DNA of 64,000 nucleotides from Streptomyces viridiviolaceus (lineage in GTDB: Bacteria > Actinomycetota > Actinomycetes > Streptomycetales > Streptomycetaceae), in NCBI RefSeq assembly GCF_014650995.1, contig NZ_BMWA01000015.1:1-64000 (forward strand), written 5' to 3'. A program made the translations under genes and the position numbers. How positions within the stretch are numbered: the first letter of the stretch is position 1; each line of letters opens with the position of its first letter. Positions 1 through 7,529 of this stretch are shown here, one piece after another. The notes under the pieces were generated by a model. That model did no database searches, was not told the DNA's origin, and was given only the letters and a program-made list of their open reading frames with translations.

Positions 1-371
1 CGCGTTTCCCTTTCCGGCGGTTCCGACTCTATCAGATCCTTTCGGGCTCTGATTCCCCGTCAGAGGGGGTTGTCTTCCCGGCCGTTGGGCAGTTCCGACG
101 AGTGAGACTTTAGCGGATTCCCGGCTCCCGAGCTAATCGGGGGCCGCGTCCTTTCGAACGTGGATTCCTCATTCCGTAAATACGCATGCCAATGACACGA
201 CGACGACAGTACGACTGTGCGTCGAAGAGTGGCTGGTACTTGCGGAATCGCTGTCCGGGGACCGACCGGAGTCGGCGCTCACGTCGGACAACTCGGAGAA
301 CACTACGTAGGTGAACGCGGAGTGTCAACTCTGGGCGGTGCGGTCCTCCCGGGCGTAGTGTGGACGGCGTG
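1..371. other. Left-edge intergenic region, no confident gene
   Basis: I find no convincing gene here. A short hairpin with arms CTCTGA (47-52) and TCAGAG (60-65) lies near the edge. A segment from about 176 to 310 reads with Streptomyces-like codon bias and ends at TAG (308-310), but its frame has no ATG, GTG or TTG after the preceding stop at 134-136 (see findings). A TAGTGT (356-361) could be a weak -10 element for the transcript that carries the Trp leader, but no convincing -35 accompanies it. Confidence 0.4.
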
Positions 372-410
372 ATGACGCGTACGTGTACCCAGCAGTGGTG
401 GGCCGCCTGA
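372..410 (+). CDS. trpL: trp leader peptide (attenuator sensor)
   Basis: A 12-residue ORF, MTRTCTQQWWAA, starts at ATG 372 and stops at TGA 408-410. Residues 9 and 10 are consecutive tryptophans (TGG TGG at 396-401). The Trp codons immediately precede strand 1 of a leader hairpin, the geometry of ribosome-mediated attenuation: scarcity of charged tRNA-Trp would stall the ribosome over strand 1. The start has an in-frame GTG just before it (369-371) and only a weak GGAC-like ribosome binding site. Ribosome-mediated attenuation has been reported for the auxiliary indolmycin-resistant TrpRS gene of S. coelicolor; the sequence here fits that arrangement. Assignment rests on codon content, position and hairpins, not homology. 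Confidence 0.85.
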   Translation: MTRTCTQQWWAA

Positions 411-460
411 CGGCGGCCGTACTCACGTATGCACTCGACGGCCGCCGCCTCGGCGGCCGT
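401..460 (+). promoter_or_regulatory. Tryptophan attenuator (strands 1-4)
   Basis: Four pairing segments are visible. Strand 1 (401-407, GGCCGCC) pairs perfectly with strand 2 (412-418, GGCGGCC). Strand 3 (438-447) pairs perfectly with strand 4 (451-460) to form the terminator hairpin. Strand 2 extended (412-420, GGCGGCCGT) is also perfectly complementary to the start of strand 3 (438-446, ACGGCCGCC), giving a 9-bp antiterminator that excludes the terminator. A ribosome stalled at the tandem Trp codons (396-401) would cover strand 1 and free strand 2. This is a textbook attenuator controlling the downstream tryptophanyl-tRNA synthetase. The pairing is seen directly; the regulatory outcome is inferred from the known mechanism. 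Confidence 0.85.
438..460 (+). terminator. Attenuator terminator hairpin
   Basis: A perfect 10-bp GC-rich stem (438-447 with 451-460) closes a 3-nt CCT loop. The following TCTCGTATCT is only moderately U-rich, as is common in Streptomyces. It lies 63 bp before the trpS start and is the off-state structure of the attenuator. Confidence 0.75.
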
Positions 461-523
461 TCTCGTATCTCCCTCCAGGGGGGCGGCCGGCGGAAGCGGC
501 GGTCCTGACCAGGAGGTTGAGAG

Positions 524-1549
524 ATGACGCGGGTCTTCAGTGGGGTCAAGCCGACCGGGCACCTGACGCTGGGGAACTATCTGGGTGCCATGCGGCAGTG
601 GGCCGCGGAGGACCAGCACCGATCGGACGCGTTGTTCTGCGTCGTCGATCTGCACGCGCTGACGGTCGACCACGATCCCGCACGGGTACGAAGGCTGAGC
701 CGGCAGTCGGCGTCTCTGCTGCTGGCGGCGGGGCTGGACCCGGAGCTGTGCACCGTGTTCGTACAGAGCCATGTGGACGAGCACGCTCGGCTGTCGTACG
801 TGCTGGAGTGTGTGGCGACCGACGGCGAGATGCGGCGGATGATCCAGTACAAGGAGAAGGCCGTGCGGGAGCGGGAACGCGGCGGGAGCGTGCGGCTGTC
901 GCTGCTGACCTATCCCGTGCTGATGGCGGCGGACATCCTGGCGTACGGGACCGACGAGGTTCCGGTGGGGGACGACCAGGCTCAGCACGTGGAGCTGGCG
1001 CGGGACCTCGCCGTGCGGTTCAACCAGCGGTACGGGCATACGTTCGTGGTGCCCCGGGCCACGGTCCCGAAGGTGGCCGCGCGGGTCATGAACCTGCAGG
1101 ACCCGACGTCGAAGATGGGCAAGAGCGACGACGCGGGACCGGGGATCGTCTATCTGCTGGACGAGCCCGACACGGTGCGGAAGAAGGTCATGCGGGCCGT
1201 CACCGACAGCGGGCGGGAGGTCGTGTACGACCGGCAGGCGCGGCCCGGACTGGCGAATCTGCTGGAGATCCTGGCCGCGTGCACAGGTGGGAACCCGGCG
1301 GAGCTGAGCGGTGTATATGAGTCGTACGGCGCCTTGAAGAAGGACACCGCGGAGGCTGTGGTCGAGGTGCTTCGGCCTCTGCAGAAGAGGCACAAGGAGC
1401 TGTGCGCGGATCCCGGCTATCTGGAGGGGGTGCTGCGGGATGGCGCGGAAAGGGCTCGGGCCATGGCCCGGCCGACCGTTGATGCCGCTTACCGTGCGAT
1501 CGGGCTGCTGGAGCCCGCCTCGGAGACGGTCGTGAACGCGGCCCGGTAG
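524..1549 (+). CDS. trpS: Tryptophanyl-tRNA synthetase (auxiliary type)
   Basis: A class I aminoacyl-tRNA synthetase of 341 aa that activates tryptophan and charges tRNA-Trp in the cytoplasm. The HIGH-type signature appears as GHLTLGN (residues 12-18) and the KMSKS loop as KMGKS (197-201). The length is normal for bacterial TrpRS. ATG 524 is supported by AGGAGG eight bases upstream. The Trp attenuator upstream and the proC-linked context identify this as the inducible auxiliary TrpRS of Streptomyces (TrpRS1 type, linked in S. coelicolor to indolmycin resistance) rather than the constitutive copy; resistance itself cannot be read from the sequence. Its last 61 bp overlap the convergent GlxA-type regulator gene. 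Confidence 0.93.
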   Translation: MTRVFSGVKPTGHLTLGNYLGAMRQWAAEDQHRSDALFCVVDLHALTVDHDPARVRRLSRQSASLLLAAGLDPELCTVFVQSHVDEHARLSYVLECVATDGEMRRMIQYKEKAVRERERGGSVRLSLLTYPVLMAADILAYGTDEVPVGDDQAQHVELARDLAVRFNQRYGHTFVVPRATVPKVAARVMNLQDPTSKMGKSDDAGPGIVYLLDEPDTVRKKVMRAVTDSGREVVYDRQARPGLANLLEILAACTGGNPAELSGVYESYGALKKDTAEAVVEVLRPLQKRHKELCADPGYLEGVLRDGAERARAMARPTVDAAYRAIGLLEPASETVVNAAR

Positions 1550-2493
1550 GCGCGAGGGCTGGTGGCGAGGCGCGACGCGAAGTGCTGGCGCATCGTGACC
1601 TCGCTGCCGAAGCCCGCCTGGCGCGCGACCTCGGGCATGGGCAGATCAGTGCGCTCCAGGAGCTTCTGTGCCGCGGCGATGCGCTGGTCGAGGAGCCAGC
1701 GGAGCGGTGTGGTGCCGGTGGCCGCGGTGAAGTGGCGGGCGAAGGAGCGCGGGGACATGCCGGCCCGGGCGGCCAGGTCGGCGACCGTGAGGGGTTCGTG
1801 GAGGTGGCACAGGGCGTGCTCGCGGACGGCGGCGAGGGCGTCGGCGTCACGGTCGGTGCGTGGTGTGGGGTGCTCGATGAACTGTGCCTGTGTGCCGGTG
1901 CGGAAGGGGGCGGTGACCATCGAACGGGCGATCGTGGCGGCCGCCTCGGCGCCATGGGAGAGGCGGACCAGGTGGAGGCACAAGTCGATTCCGGCTGCGG
2001 TGCCGGCCGCGGTCCAGATGTTGTCGTCCTCGATGAAGAGGGCGTCGGGGACGACCGTGATGTGGGGGTGACGGGTGCGTAGGAGGTCGACCAGGTTCCA
2101 GTGGGTGATGGCCCGTCGGCCGTCGAGCAGGCCGGCCTGGGCGAGGGTGAAGGCTCCGCCGCACAGGGCGGCGAGGGTGGTGCCGCGGGCGTGCGTGCGC
2201 CGGAGGGCTTCGAGGACGGGGGCGGGTGCCGGGGTGAGGTGGTCGTCGAGGCCGGGGATCACGACGAGGTCCGCGCGGTCCAGCCAGCCGAGGGTGCGGT
2301 CGGGGTGGAGTGACAGGCCGCCGCGCATGGGGACGGCGGTGGTGCCGTCGGCGGCGACTCGGCGCAGGTCGAAGGCGGGGGCGCCGCGGTCGGTGCGGTC
2401 GGTGCCCCAGACCTCGGTGATGACGGAGACGTCGAAGGCCCGGATACCGGGGAAGGCGACGAGGGCCACGCGGTAGGGGGCTGCGGCTGCCAT
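1489..2493 (-). CDS. GlxA/FtrA-type AraC regulator with DJ-1/PfpI domain
   Basis: A 334-aa transcription factor. The N-terminal half (about residues 5-185) is a DJ-1/PfpI class I amidotransferase-like domain with an ALCGGAF nucleophile-elbow motif. The C-terminal third (about 225-325) is a double helix-turn-helix AraC domain (motifs HEPLTVADLAARAGMSPRSF and MPEVARQAGFGSEVTMRQHF). GlxA-family members usually repress or activate nearby catabolic or oxidative genes; the target is unknown. ATG 2493 was chosen because the amidotransferase domain starts right after it. The gene is divergent from the cysteine hydrolase gene (75 bp between starts), a plausible target. Its 3' end overlaps trpS by 61 bp. 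Confidence 0.85.
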   Translation of the reverse strand: MAAAAPYRVALVAFPGIRAFDVSVITEVWGTDRTDRGAPAFDLRRVAADGTTAVPMRGGLSLHPDRTLGWLDRADLVVIPGLDDHLTPAPAPVLEALRRTHARGTTLAALCGGAFTLAQAGLLDGRRAITHWNLVDLLRTRHPHITVVPDALFIEDDNIWTAAGTAAGIDLCLHLVRLSHGAEAAATIARSMVTAPFRTGTQAQFIEHPTPRTDRDADALAAVREHALCHLHEPLTVADLAARAGMSPRSFARHFTAATGTTPLRWLLDQRIAAAQKLLERTDLPMPEVARQAGFGSEVTMRQHFASRLATSPRAYRAAFTTVSEAGSSSPIAR

Positions 2494-2568
2494 GGCTGGC
2501 AGTAAACCATCGATCGCTGACTTCCGTACCTCTGGGGAGGGGCCTGGCCGGGCGGCACGATCGGGGGC

Positions 2569-3153
2569 ATGGACATCGCGGAGAACGCAGCACTGGTGGT
2601 CGTGGACGTGCAGAAGGGCTTCGAGGAGCTCGACTTCTGGGGTTCGCGCAACAACCCGGAGGCGGACGACAACATCGCCGCCCTCATCGACGTATGGCAG
2701 TCGACCGGGCGACCGGTCGTGTACGTGCGGCATGACTCCCGTAAGCCGGGGTCGCCGTTGCGGACCGGGTACGAGGGCAACGGTTTCAAGGAGTACGTGG
2801 AACAGCGGCGGGGGAAGGGGAGCGGTGCGGAGTTGCTGGTGACGAAGACCGTGAACTCGGCGTTCCTCGGGACGCCGGATCTGGGCGCCTGGCTCCGGGC
2901 GGAGGGGGTGTCCCAGATCGTGGTGGCCGGGATCCAGACGAACATGTGCGTGGAGACGACGGCACGGATGGGCGGCAACCTCGGGTACGAGGTGCTGGTC
3001 GCGTACGACGCGACGTACACCTTCGACCTGGAGGGGCCCTTCGGCTGGCGGCAGCGTGCGGACGAGCTGGCGCGGGCATCGGCGGTGTCGCTGCACGGCG
3101 GCGGGTTCGCCCAGGTGGTGACGACGGCTGACGTGGTGGCCGCCGCGAAGTGA
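2569..3153 (+). CDS. Isochorismatase-family cysteine hydrolase
   Basis: A 194-aa alpha/beta hydrolase of the isochorismatase-like (nicotinamidase/carbamoylase) superfamily. The catalytic triad is visible as Asp13 (VVVDVQKGF), Lys93 (VTKTVNSAF) and Cys127 (QTNMCVETTAR). Family members hydrolyse isochorismate, nicotinamide, N-carbamoyl amines or similar; the substrate cannot be read from the sequence. Signal peptide and membrane segments are absent, so it is cytosolic. It is divergent from the GlxA-type regulator, a pairing common for this hydrolase family and suggestive of control by that regulator. A hairpin follows before convergent proC. Confidence 0.85.
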   Translation: MDIAENAALVVVDVQKGFEELDFWGSRNNPEADDNIAALIDVWQSTGRPVVYVRHDSRKPGSPLRTGYEGNGFKEYVEQRRGKGSGAELLVTKTVNSAFLGTPDLGAWLRAEGVSQIVVAGIQTNMCVETTARMGGNLGYEVLVAYDATYTFDLEGPFGWRQRADELARASAVSLHGGGFAQVVTTADVVAAAK

Positions 3154-3182
3154 CCTGAGCGGCCCGGTGTGAGGCAGCGGGC

Positions 3183-3211
3183 GGCGGGCCGGCGTGGTGG
3201 CGCGGCCCGCC
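3183..3211. terminator. Bidirectional terminator between hydrolase gene and proC
   Basis: A 9-bp perfect stem (GGCGGGCCG at 3183-3191, CGGCCCGCC at 3203-3211) with an 11-nt loop lies in the 65-bp gap between two convergent genes. There is no U-tract, as usual in high-GC actinobacteria. Confidence 0.5.
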
Positions 3212-3218
3212 GGGCCGG

Positions 3219-4031
3219 TCAGTCCTTGTTGCCGGAGGCGAGTTCGCGGCTGCGGTCGCGGGCGGCTTCGAGGGCGGCGATGAGGGCGGCGCGTACGCCG
3301 TGGTTCTCCAGTTCGCGGATGGCGTTGATCGTCGTGCCGGCGGGGGAGGTGACGTTCTCGCGGAGCTTGACGGGGTGTTCGCCGCTGTCGCGGAGCATGG
3401 TCGCCGCGCCGATCGCGGACTGGACGATCAGGTCGTGGGCCTTGTCGCGGGGCAGGCCGAGGAGGATGCCGGCGTCGGTCATGGCTTCGACCAGGTAGAA
3501 GAAGTAGGCCGGGCCGGAGCCGGAGAGGGCGGTGCAGGCGTCCTGCTGGGACTCGGGGACGCGGAGTGTCTTGCCGACGGCGCCGAAGATCTCCTCGGTG
3601 TGCGTGAGGTGGTCGGCGGTGGCGTGGGTGCCGGCGGAGATGACGGACATCGCCTCGTCGACGAGGGCGGGGGTGTTCGTCATGACGCGGACGACCGGGG
3701 TGCCGGGGGCGAGGCGTTCCTCGAAGAAGGAGATGGGGATGCCCGCCGCGCCGCTGATGACCAGGCGGTCGGCGGGGACGTGGGGGGCGAGTTCGTCGAG
3801 AAGGGCGCCCATGTCCTGCGGCTTGACCGTGAGGATCAGGGTGTCGGCGGTCTTGGCGGCCTCGGCGTTGGTGACCGGGGTGACTCCGTAGCGGGTGCGG
3901 AGTTCATCGGCTCGTTCCTGGCGGCGGGCGGTGACCAGGAGGTCGGCCGGGGCCCAGCCTGCTCCGATCATTCCGCTGAGCAGGGCTTCGCCGATCTTGC
4001 CGGTGCCGAGGACTGCGACTTTCTGGGTCAT
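3219..4031 (-). CDS. proC: Pyrroline-5-carboxylate reductase
   Basis: A 270-aa NAD(P)H-dependent enzyme for the last step of proline synthesis, reducing 1-pyrroline-5-carboxylate. The Rossmann motif VAVLGTGKIGEALLSG (residues 5-20) is followed by the family signature ALSGSGPAYFFYLVEAMTDAG and the C-terminal RENVTSPAGTT motif. The length is typical. ATG 4031 gives a start directly on the Rossmann fold. It is transcribed away from the ABC transporter operon, with a 114-bp gap. Nothing unusual is seen. Confidence 0.95.
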   Translation of the reverse strand: MTQKVAVLGTGKIGEALLSGMIGAGWAPADLLVTARRQERADELRTRYGVTPVTNAEAAKTADTLILTVKPQDMGALLDELAPHVPADRLVISGAAGIPISFFEERLAPGTPVVRVMTNTPALVDEAMSVISAGTHATADHLTHTEEIFGAVGKTLRVPESQQDACTALSGSGPAYFFYLVEAMTDAGILLGLPRDKAHDLIVQSAIGAATMLRDSGEHPVKLRENVTSPAGTTINAIRELENHGVRAALIAALEAARDRSRELASGNKD

Positions 4032-4145
4032 GGCTGCGGTGCCCCTCCGAGGGTTGCGTCGTCCGGTCTCATCCTCGCATCGGGGGCGCGGGGCGGGGAT
4101 GCGTGTCCGGTGGGCGGGACGTGGACAGGTCCCGGTGACCGCCGG

Positions 4146-4949
4146 TCACGGGGTCCGGCGTCGCAGGGTCGCCGCGCCCAGGGCCAGGACCAGGACTGCG
4201 CAGCCCGCCACGATCAGCGCGTCCCGTACGAAAACGGCGGTCATGTCGGTGTGGCGGAGGACCTCGTTCATGCCGTCGACGGCGTACGACATGGGGAGCA
4301 CGTCGGACACGGCCTCCAGGACGGGGTGCATCTTGTCGCGCGGGGTGAACAGGCCGCACAGGAGGAGCTGGGGGAAGATCACTGCCGGCATGAACTGGAC
4401 CGCCTGGAATTCGGAGGCCGCGAAGGCCGAGACGAAGAGGCCGAGTGCGGTGCCCAGGAGCGCGTCGAGCAGGGCGACCAGGAGGAGCAGCCAGGGGCTG
4501 CCGGTCACGTCCAGGCCCAGGGCCCAGAGCGCCAGGCCGGTGGCAAGGGCCGACTGGACGATCGCGAGGGTGCCGAAGGCGAGGGCGTAGCCCGCGATGA
4601 GGTCGCCTTTGCCGAGGGGCATGGCGAGGAGGCGTTCGAGGGTGCCGGAGGTGCGTTCGCGCAGGGTGGCGATGGAGGTGACCAGGAACATCGTGATCAG
4701 CGGGAAGATGCCCAGGAGGGATGCGCCGATGTTGTCGAAGGTGCGTGGGCTGCCGTCGAAGACGTAGCGCAGCAGGAAGAGCATCACGCAGGGGATGAGG
4801 ATCATCATCGCGATGGTCCTCGGGTCGTGGCCGAGCTGGCGCAGGACGCGGGCCGCGGTGGCGGTGGTGCGGGAGATGTTCACGGCGCGTGGTGGAGCCT
4901 GCCTGAGGGGGGCGGGCGCGCGGTCGGCGGTGGCTGCGGTGGGGGTCAT
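4146..4949 (-). CDS. ABC transporter permease (ABC-2 type)
   Basis: A 267-aa integral membrane protein with about six hydrophobic segments. It has the ABC2_membrane layout: a first segment at about 45-65, the cytoplasmic RERTSGTLERLLAMP motif at about 97-111, and the characteristic QFMPAVIFPQLLLCGLFTPR segment at about 185-204. It should form the channel of an exporter with the ATPase encoded immediately upstream, whose TGA overlaps this ATG by 4 nt (4946-4949), showing translational coupling. Substrate is unknown; drug or lipid export is the usual role of the family. Confidence 0.88.
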   Translation of the reverse strand: MTPTAATADRAPAPLRQAPPRAVNISRTTATAARVLRQLGHDPRTIAMMILIPCVMLFLLRYVFDGSPRTFDNIGASLLGIFPLITMFLVTSIATLRERTSGTLERLLAMPLGKGDLIAGYALAFGTLAIVQSALATGLALWALGLDVTGSPWLLLLVALLDALLGTALGLFVSAFAASEFQAVQFMPAVIFPQLLLCGLFTPRDKMHPVLEAVSDVLPMSYAVDGMNEVLRHTDMTAVFVRDALIVAGCAVLVLALGAATLRRRTP

Positions 4950-5782
4950 CGTGTGCGCTCCTTCGTGCGGTCCGCCGCGATCGCCTCGTCGACCAGGCGC
5001 AGGAAGGCGGCTTCGACGGTCTCCGAGTCCGTGCGGGTGCGGAGGGCGTCGGGGGTGTCGTCGGCGAGGATCCGGCCTTCGCGCATCAGGAGAAGGCGGT
5101 GGCAGCGCTCGGCCTCGTCCATGACGTGGGAGGAGACGAGGAGGGTGGCGCCGCGGTCGGCGGCGATGGAGTGGAAGAGGTGCCACAGGTCCCGGCGCAG
5201 GACCGGGTCGAGGCCGACGGTGGGCTCGTCGAGGACCAGGAGTTCGGGGCCGCCCAGGAGAGCCACGGCGAGAGAGACGCGGCTGCGCTGGCCGCCCGAG
5301 AGGTTGCCGGCCAGGGCGTCGGCGTGGGTGGTGAGGTCGACGTCGCCGATGGCTCGGGTGACGTTCTCGTGGCGGCGTTCGGCGGCCGGCCGGCCGGGGT
5401 CGAGTATCGCGGCGAAGTAGTCGAGGTTCTGGCGGACGGTCAGGTCGTCGAAGACGGAGGGGGCCTGGGTGACGTAGCCGATGCGGGTGCGCAGGGTGGG
5501 GTGGCCGGCGGGGCGGCCGAGCACGTCGAGGGTGCCGGTGACCTTGGCCTGGGTGCCGACGATCGCGCGCATGAGGGTCGACTTGCCGCAGCCCGAGGGG
5601 CCCAGGAGGCCGGTGATCCGGCCGCGCGGGACGGTGAAGTCGAGGGCGTGCAGGACGGTGCGGGGGCCGCGTACGACGGTGAGGTCCTCGGCGCGGACGG
5701 CCGGGGCGGGCGGTGGCGCGGCCGGGGCGGGCGCCTCGGGGGCGCCCGGCTCGTCGGGCGGGCGGGAGGAGTAATTCATCAT
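4946..5782 (-). CDS. ABC transporter ATP-binding protein
   Basis: A 278-aa exporter ATPase. Walker A is GPSGCGKST (about 61-69), the signature is LSGGQRSRVSLA, and Walker B is LLVLDEPTVGLD, followed by the H-loop SSHVMDE. The first ~30 residues are a Pro/Ala-rich extension not usual in the family. It powers the downstream ABC-2 permease. Two adjacent ATG codons (5782, 5779) are possible starts; a GGGAGGAG lies 11 nt before the first. Start, ribosome binding site and first codons all fall in a perfect 18-bp-arm inverted repeat (5763-5802), so expression may be controlled by an operator or an RNA hairpin there. Confidence 0.9.
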   Translation of the reverse strand: MMNYSSRPPDEPGAPEAPAPAAPPPAPAVRAEDLTVVRGPRTVLHALDFTVPRGRITGLLGPSGCGKSTLMRAIVGTQAKVTGTLDVLGRPAGHPTLRTRIGYVTQAPSVFDDLTVRQNLDYFAAILDPGRPAAERRHENVTRAIGDVDLTTHADALAGNLSGGQRSRVSLAVALLGGPELLVLDEPTVGLDPVLRRDLWHLFHSIAADRGATLLVSSHVMDEAERCHRLLLMREGRILADDTPDALRTRTDSETVEAAFLRLVDEAIAADRTKERTR

Positions 5783-5802
5783 GCGATGAATTACTCCTCC
5801 CG
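5763..5802. promoter_or_regulatory. Perfect 18-bp-arm inverted repeat over ABC gene start
   Basis: Positions 5763-5780 and 5785-5802 are exact reverse complements separated by ATGC. The core half-site reads GGAGTAATTCATC, conspicuously AT-rich for this genome. On the minus strand one arm contains the ribosome binding site and the other contains the start codon and codons 2-6 of the ABC ATPase gene. It could be a repressor operator, an mRNA hairpin that hides the start, or both. No regulator gene is adjacent; the next gene upstream is a methyltransferase ending 13 bp away. Confidence 0.75.
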
Positions 5803-5815
5803 TGGATGGGGCGCG

Positions 5816-6643
5816 TCAAGCGGTCCGGGGTGCGGTCGCGAACAGGAGGACGACGTCGTAGGTCTCCTCGACGATGCCGTCCGGGAAGACGGTCAGCAGG
5901 TGTTCTCGCTCCTGGGCGAGGAAGGCCGCGCTGTGCTCCTCGCCGTGGACCAGGAAGACGGAGTGGCTGCCGATGTTGGCCAGGTGCGTGTCGAGGGGGA
6001 CCCGCCGGCTCCAGCGGATCTCGCGGCGGACGAGGCCGAGGCGGCCGGAGGGGTCGGCCACGTGCGCCCCGACGTCCCGCTGCTCGGCGGAGACGTTCAG
6101 CCCGAAGTGGCGCCCCGCGCGTTCGGCCGCCTCGGCGATCCACGGCACGTCGAGGGCGCTGGTGTTCCACCACAGCGCGAGCGCACCGCCGGGACGCAGC
6201 ACGCGCAGGGCCTCCGGGACGGCGCGGGCGGGGTCGGTCCAGTGCCAGGCCTGGGCGTAGGTGAGGAAGTCGACGGAGGCGGTGGCGAGGGGCAGGCAGT
6301 CGCCGTTGCCGCGGACGATCGGCACGTCGGGGAGCGTCCGGCGGAACTGGGCCGCCATGCCGTCGCCGGGTTCGACGGCGATCACGTCCGCGCCGCGCGC
6401 GTGCAGCAGGGCGGTCGCGATGCCGGTTCCGGCGCCGACGTCGGCGACGCGGGAGCCGGTGAGGGGACGGCCGGCCAGGTCCTCTATCGCGTCGAACAGG
6501 GCGGGCGGGTAGGAGGGACGGTTCGCGGCGTACTGCGCCGCGACGGTGTTGAAGGAGTGGGCCCGGTCCCGTGCGGTTCGGGCCGCTTCGGGAGCGGAGG
6601 CGCCGGGGGTGCCGCTGGGCGGTGTGGCTGCCGGAATCGTCAT
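5816..6643 (-). CDS. Class I SAM-dependent methyltransferase
   Basis: A 275-aa soluble protein with the Rossmann-like SAM-binding motif I VADVGAGTGIATALL (about 66-80), acidic motif at AVEPGDGM, and a methyltransferase-11-type core to about residue 155 (motif VLRPGGALALWWNTSA). The remaining ~120 residues form a substrate domain. It resembles small-molecule methyltransferases of the UbiE/Tam type; the acceptor cannot be named. It is 33 bp upstream of the ABC transporter operon on the same strand, but the palindrome lies between them, so they may not be co-regulated. Confidence 0.85.
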   Translation of the reverse strand: MTIPAATPPSGTPGASAPEAARTARDRAHSFNTVAAQYAANRPSYPPALFDAIEDLAGRPLTGSRVADVGAGTGIATALLHARGADVIAVEPGDGMAAQFRRTLPDVPIVRGNGDCLPLATASVDFLTYAQAWHWTDPARAVPEALRVLRPGGALALWWNTSALDVPWIAEAAERAGRHFGLNVSAEQRDVGAHVADPSGRLGLVRREIRWSRRVPLDTHLANIGSHSVFLVHGEEHSAAFLAQEREHLLTVFPDGIVEETYDVVLLFATAPRTA

Positions 6644-6664
6644 ACGGCCATGGTGGCCGCCCGG

Positions 6665-7168
6665 CTAGGAACGGCGGCGCTTCTTCGACGGGTTGCCCGA
6701 GCGGCGGGTGGTGCGCTTCTCGTACTGCTCCCGGGCGGTTTCGTACTCGGCGCGGTGGAGCTTCTCGCCGGGCGCTTCGGTGAGCGAGCGGAGGAAGTAG
6801 GCGAGGAGGGAGCCGACGAAGCCGATGGCCAGCAGACCGCGCAGGGACGCCTGGCGGTCGGGGTCGGGGCGGGTGGTGAAGGCGGACCAGGTGTGCCGGA
6901 AGGCCAGCGCGCTGCACACCGCGAACATCACGACCATCAGGAGCGAGACGAAGCCGCCGACGTCGGCGATCCGCAGCCCCTCGTAGGCGAAGCGGAGGAC
7001 GAGGCAGGAGACGGCCGCCGCGGCGAGGGAGCCCGCGGCCAGGGCGATGCGGCGAGCGCTGTAGCCGTTGCCGTGGTCCACCCAGGTCGTGCCGTAGAAC
7101 CGGATGGGTTCCGGGCGGGGGCCCGCGGGGGTGTCCGGGGTGCCATTCGTGCCGTTCTCTGCGCTCAC
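6665..7168 (-). CDS. Small membrane protein of unknown function
   Basis: A 167-aa protein I do not recognise by name. It has a soluble N-terminal stretch, about three or four hydrophobic segments (roughly 41-62, 68-90 and 110-128), and a strongly basic C-terminal tail ending in KKRRRS. GTG 7168 is the start; the following methyltransferase gene begins 21 bp downstream of its stop on the same strand. The layout resembles conserved streptomycete integral membrane proteins without assigned function. Confidence 0.75.
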   Translation of the reverse strand: MSAENGTNGTPDTPAGPRPEPIRFYGTTWVDHGNGYSARRIALAAGSLAAAAVSCLVLRFAYEGLRIADVGGFVSLLMVVMFAVCSALAFRHTWSAFTTRPDPDRQASLRGLLAIGFVGSLLAYFLRSLTEAPGEKLHRAEYETAREQYEKRTTRRSGNPSKKRRRS

Positions 7169-7211
7169 GGGACGATTATGGCGCCGGAGGGGCCGCGGGC
7201 CCCGGGCGGGC

Positions 7212-7529
7212 TCAGGAGCAGCGCGGGCGGAAGTAGCCGTCGCTGCCGGTCAGCACGTAGGTGTCGGAGACGTACTGGCCGCTGCCGATGTTGTCCCAGA
7301 TGTTCGACGTGCCGTACGGGCCCGTGACCCACGAACCCGGCGTCTGGCAGTAGATCGCCACCCTGGCGCCCTCGGGCAGGACGCGTACGACGGCGTAGCC
7401 GGTGCCGGGGCCGCTGCGGACGTTCAGCCGGACGCCGGGTGCGACCGGGTAGGTGGCCGTGGCCGCCGCCGTGGCGACGGCGTCCGGCTCGTCGCCGCTC
7501 TCGACTTCCGCTACATGCTCGATGGACAT
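7212..7529 (-). CDS. Small SH3-domain protein
   Basis: A 105-aa protein with one bacterial SH3 (SH3b) domain (about residues 30-95), recognisable by GVRLNVRSGPGTGYAVVRVLPEGARV followed by the W-containing second half. Two Cys residues, near the middle and next to the end, could form a disulphide. SH3b domains usually bind peptidoglycan or peptide partners. No classical signal peptide is visible from ATG 7529, which is preceded by GGGGGAGG; a longer reading frame extends to 7658 but lacks that ribosome binding site. It is divergent from the Ser/Thr kinase gene. Confidence 0.75.
   Translation of the reverse strand: MSIEHVAEVESGDEPDAVATAAATATYPVAPGVRLNVRSGPGTGYAVVRVLPEGARVAIYCQTPGSWVTGPYGTSNIWDNIGSGQYVSDTYVLTGSDGYFRPRCS

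Noticed and set aside
110..1393. 427-aa minus-strand frame opposite trpS and the attenuator
   Set aside because: Antisense of trpS with low-complexity Arg/Pro/His-rich product and no domain.
3300..5420. 706-aa open frame on the plus strand opposite proC and the ABC permease
   Set aside because: Composition is Gly/Asp/Glu/Val-rich shadow of two well-supported genes with clear motifs on the minus strand.
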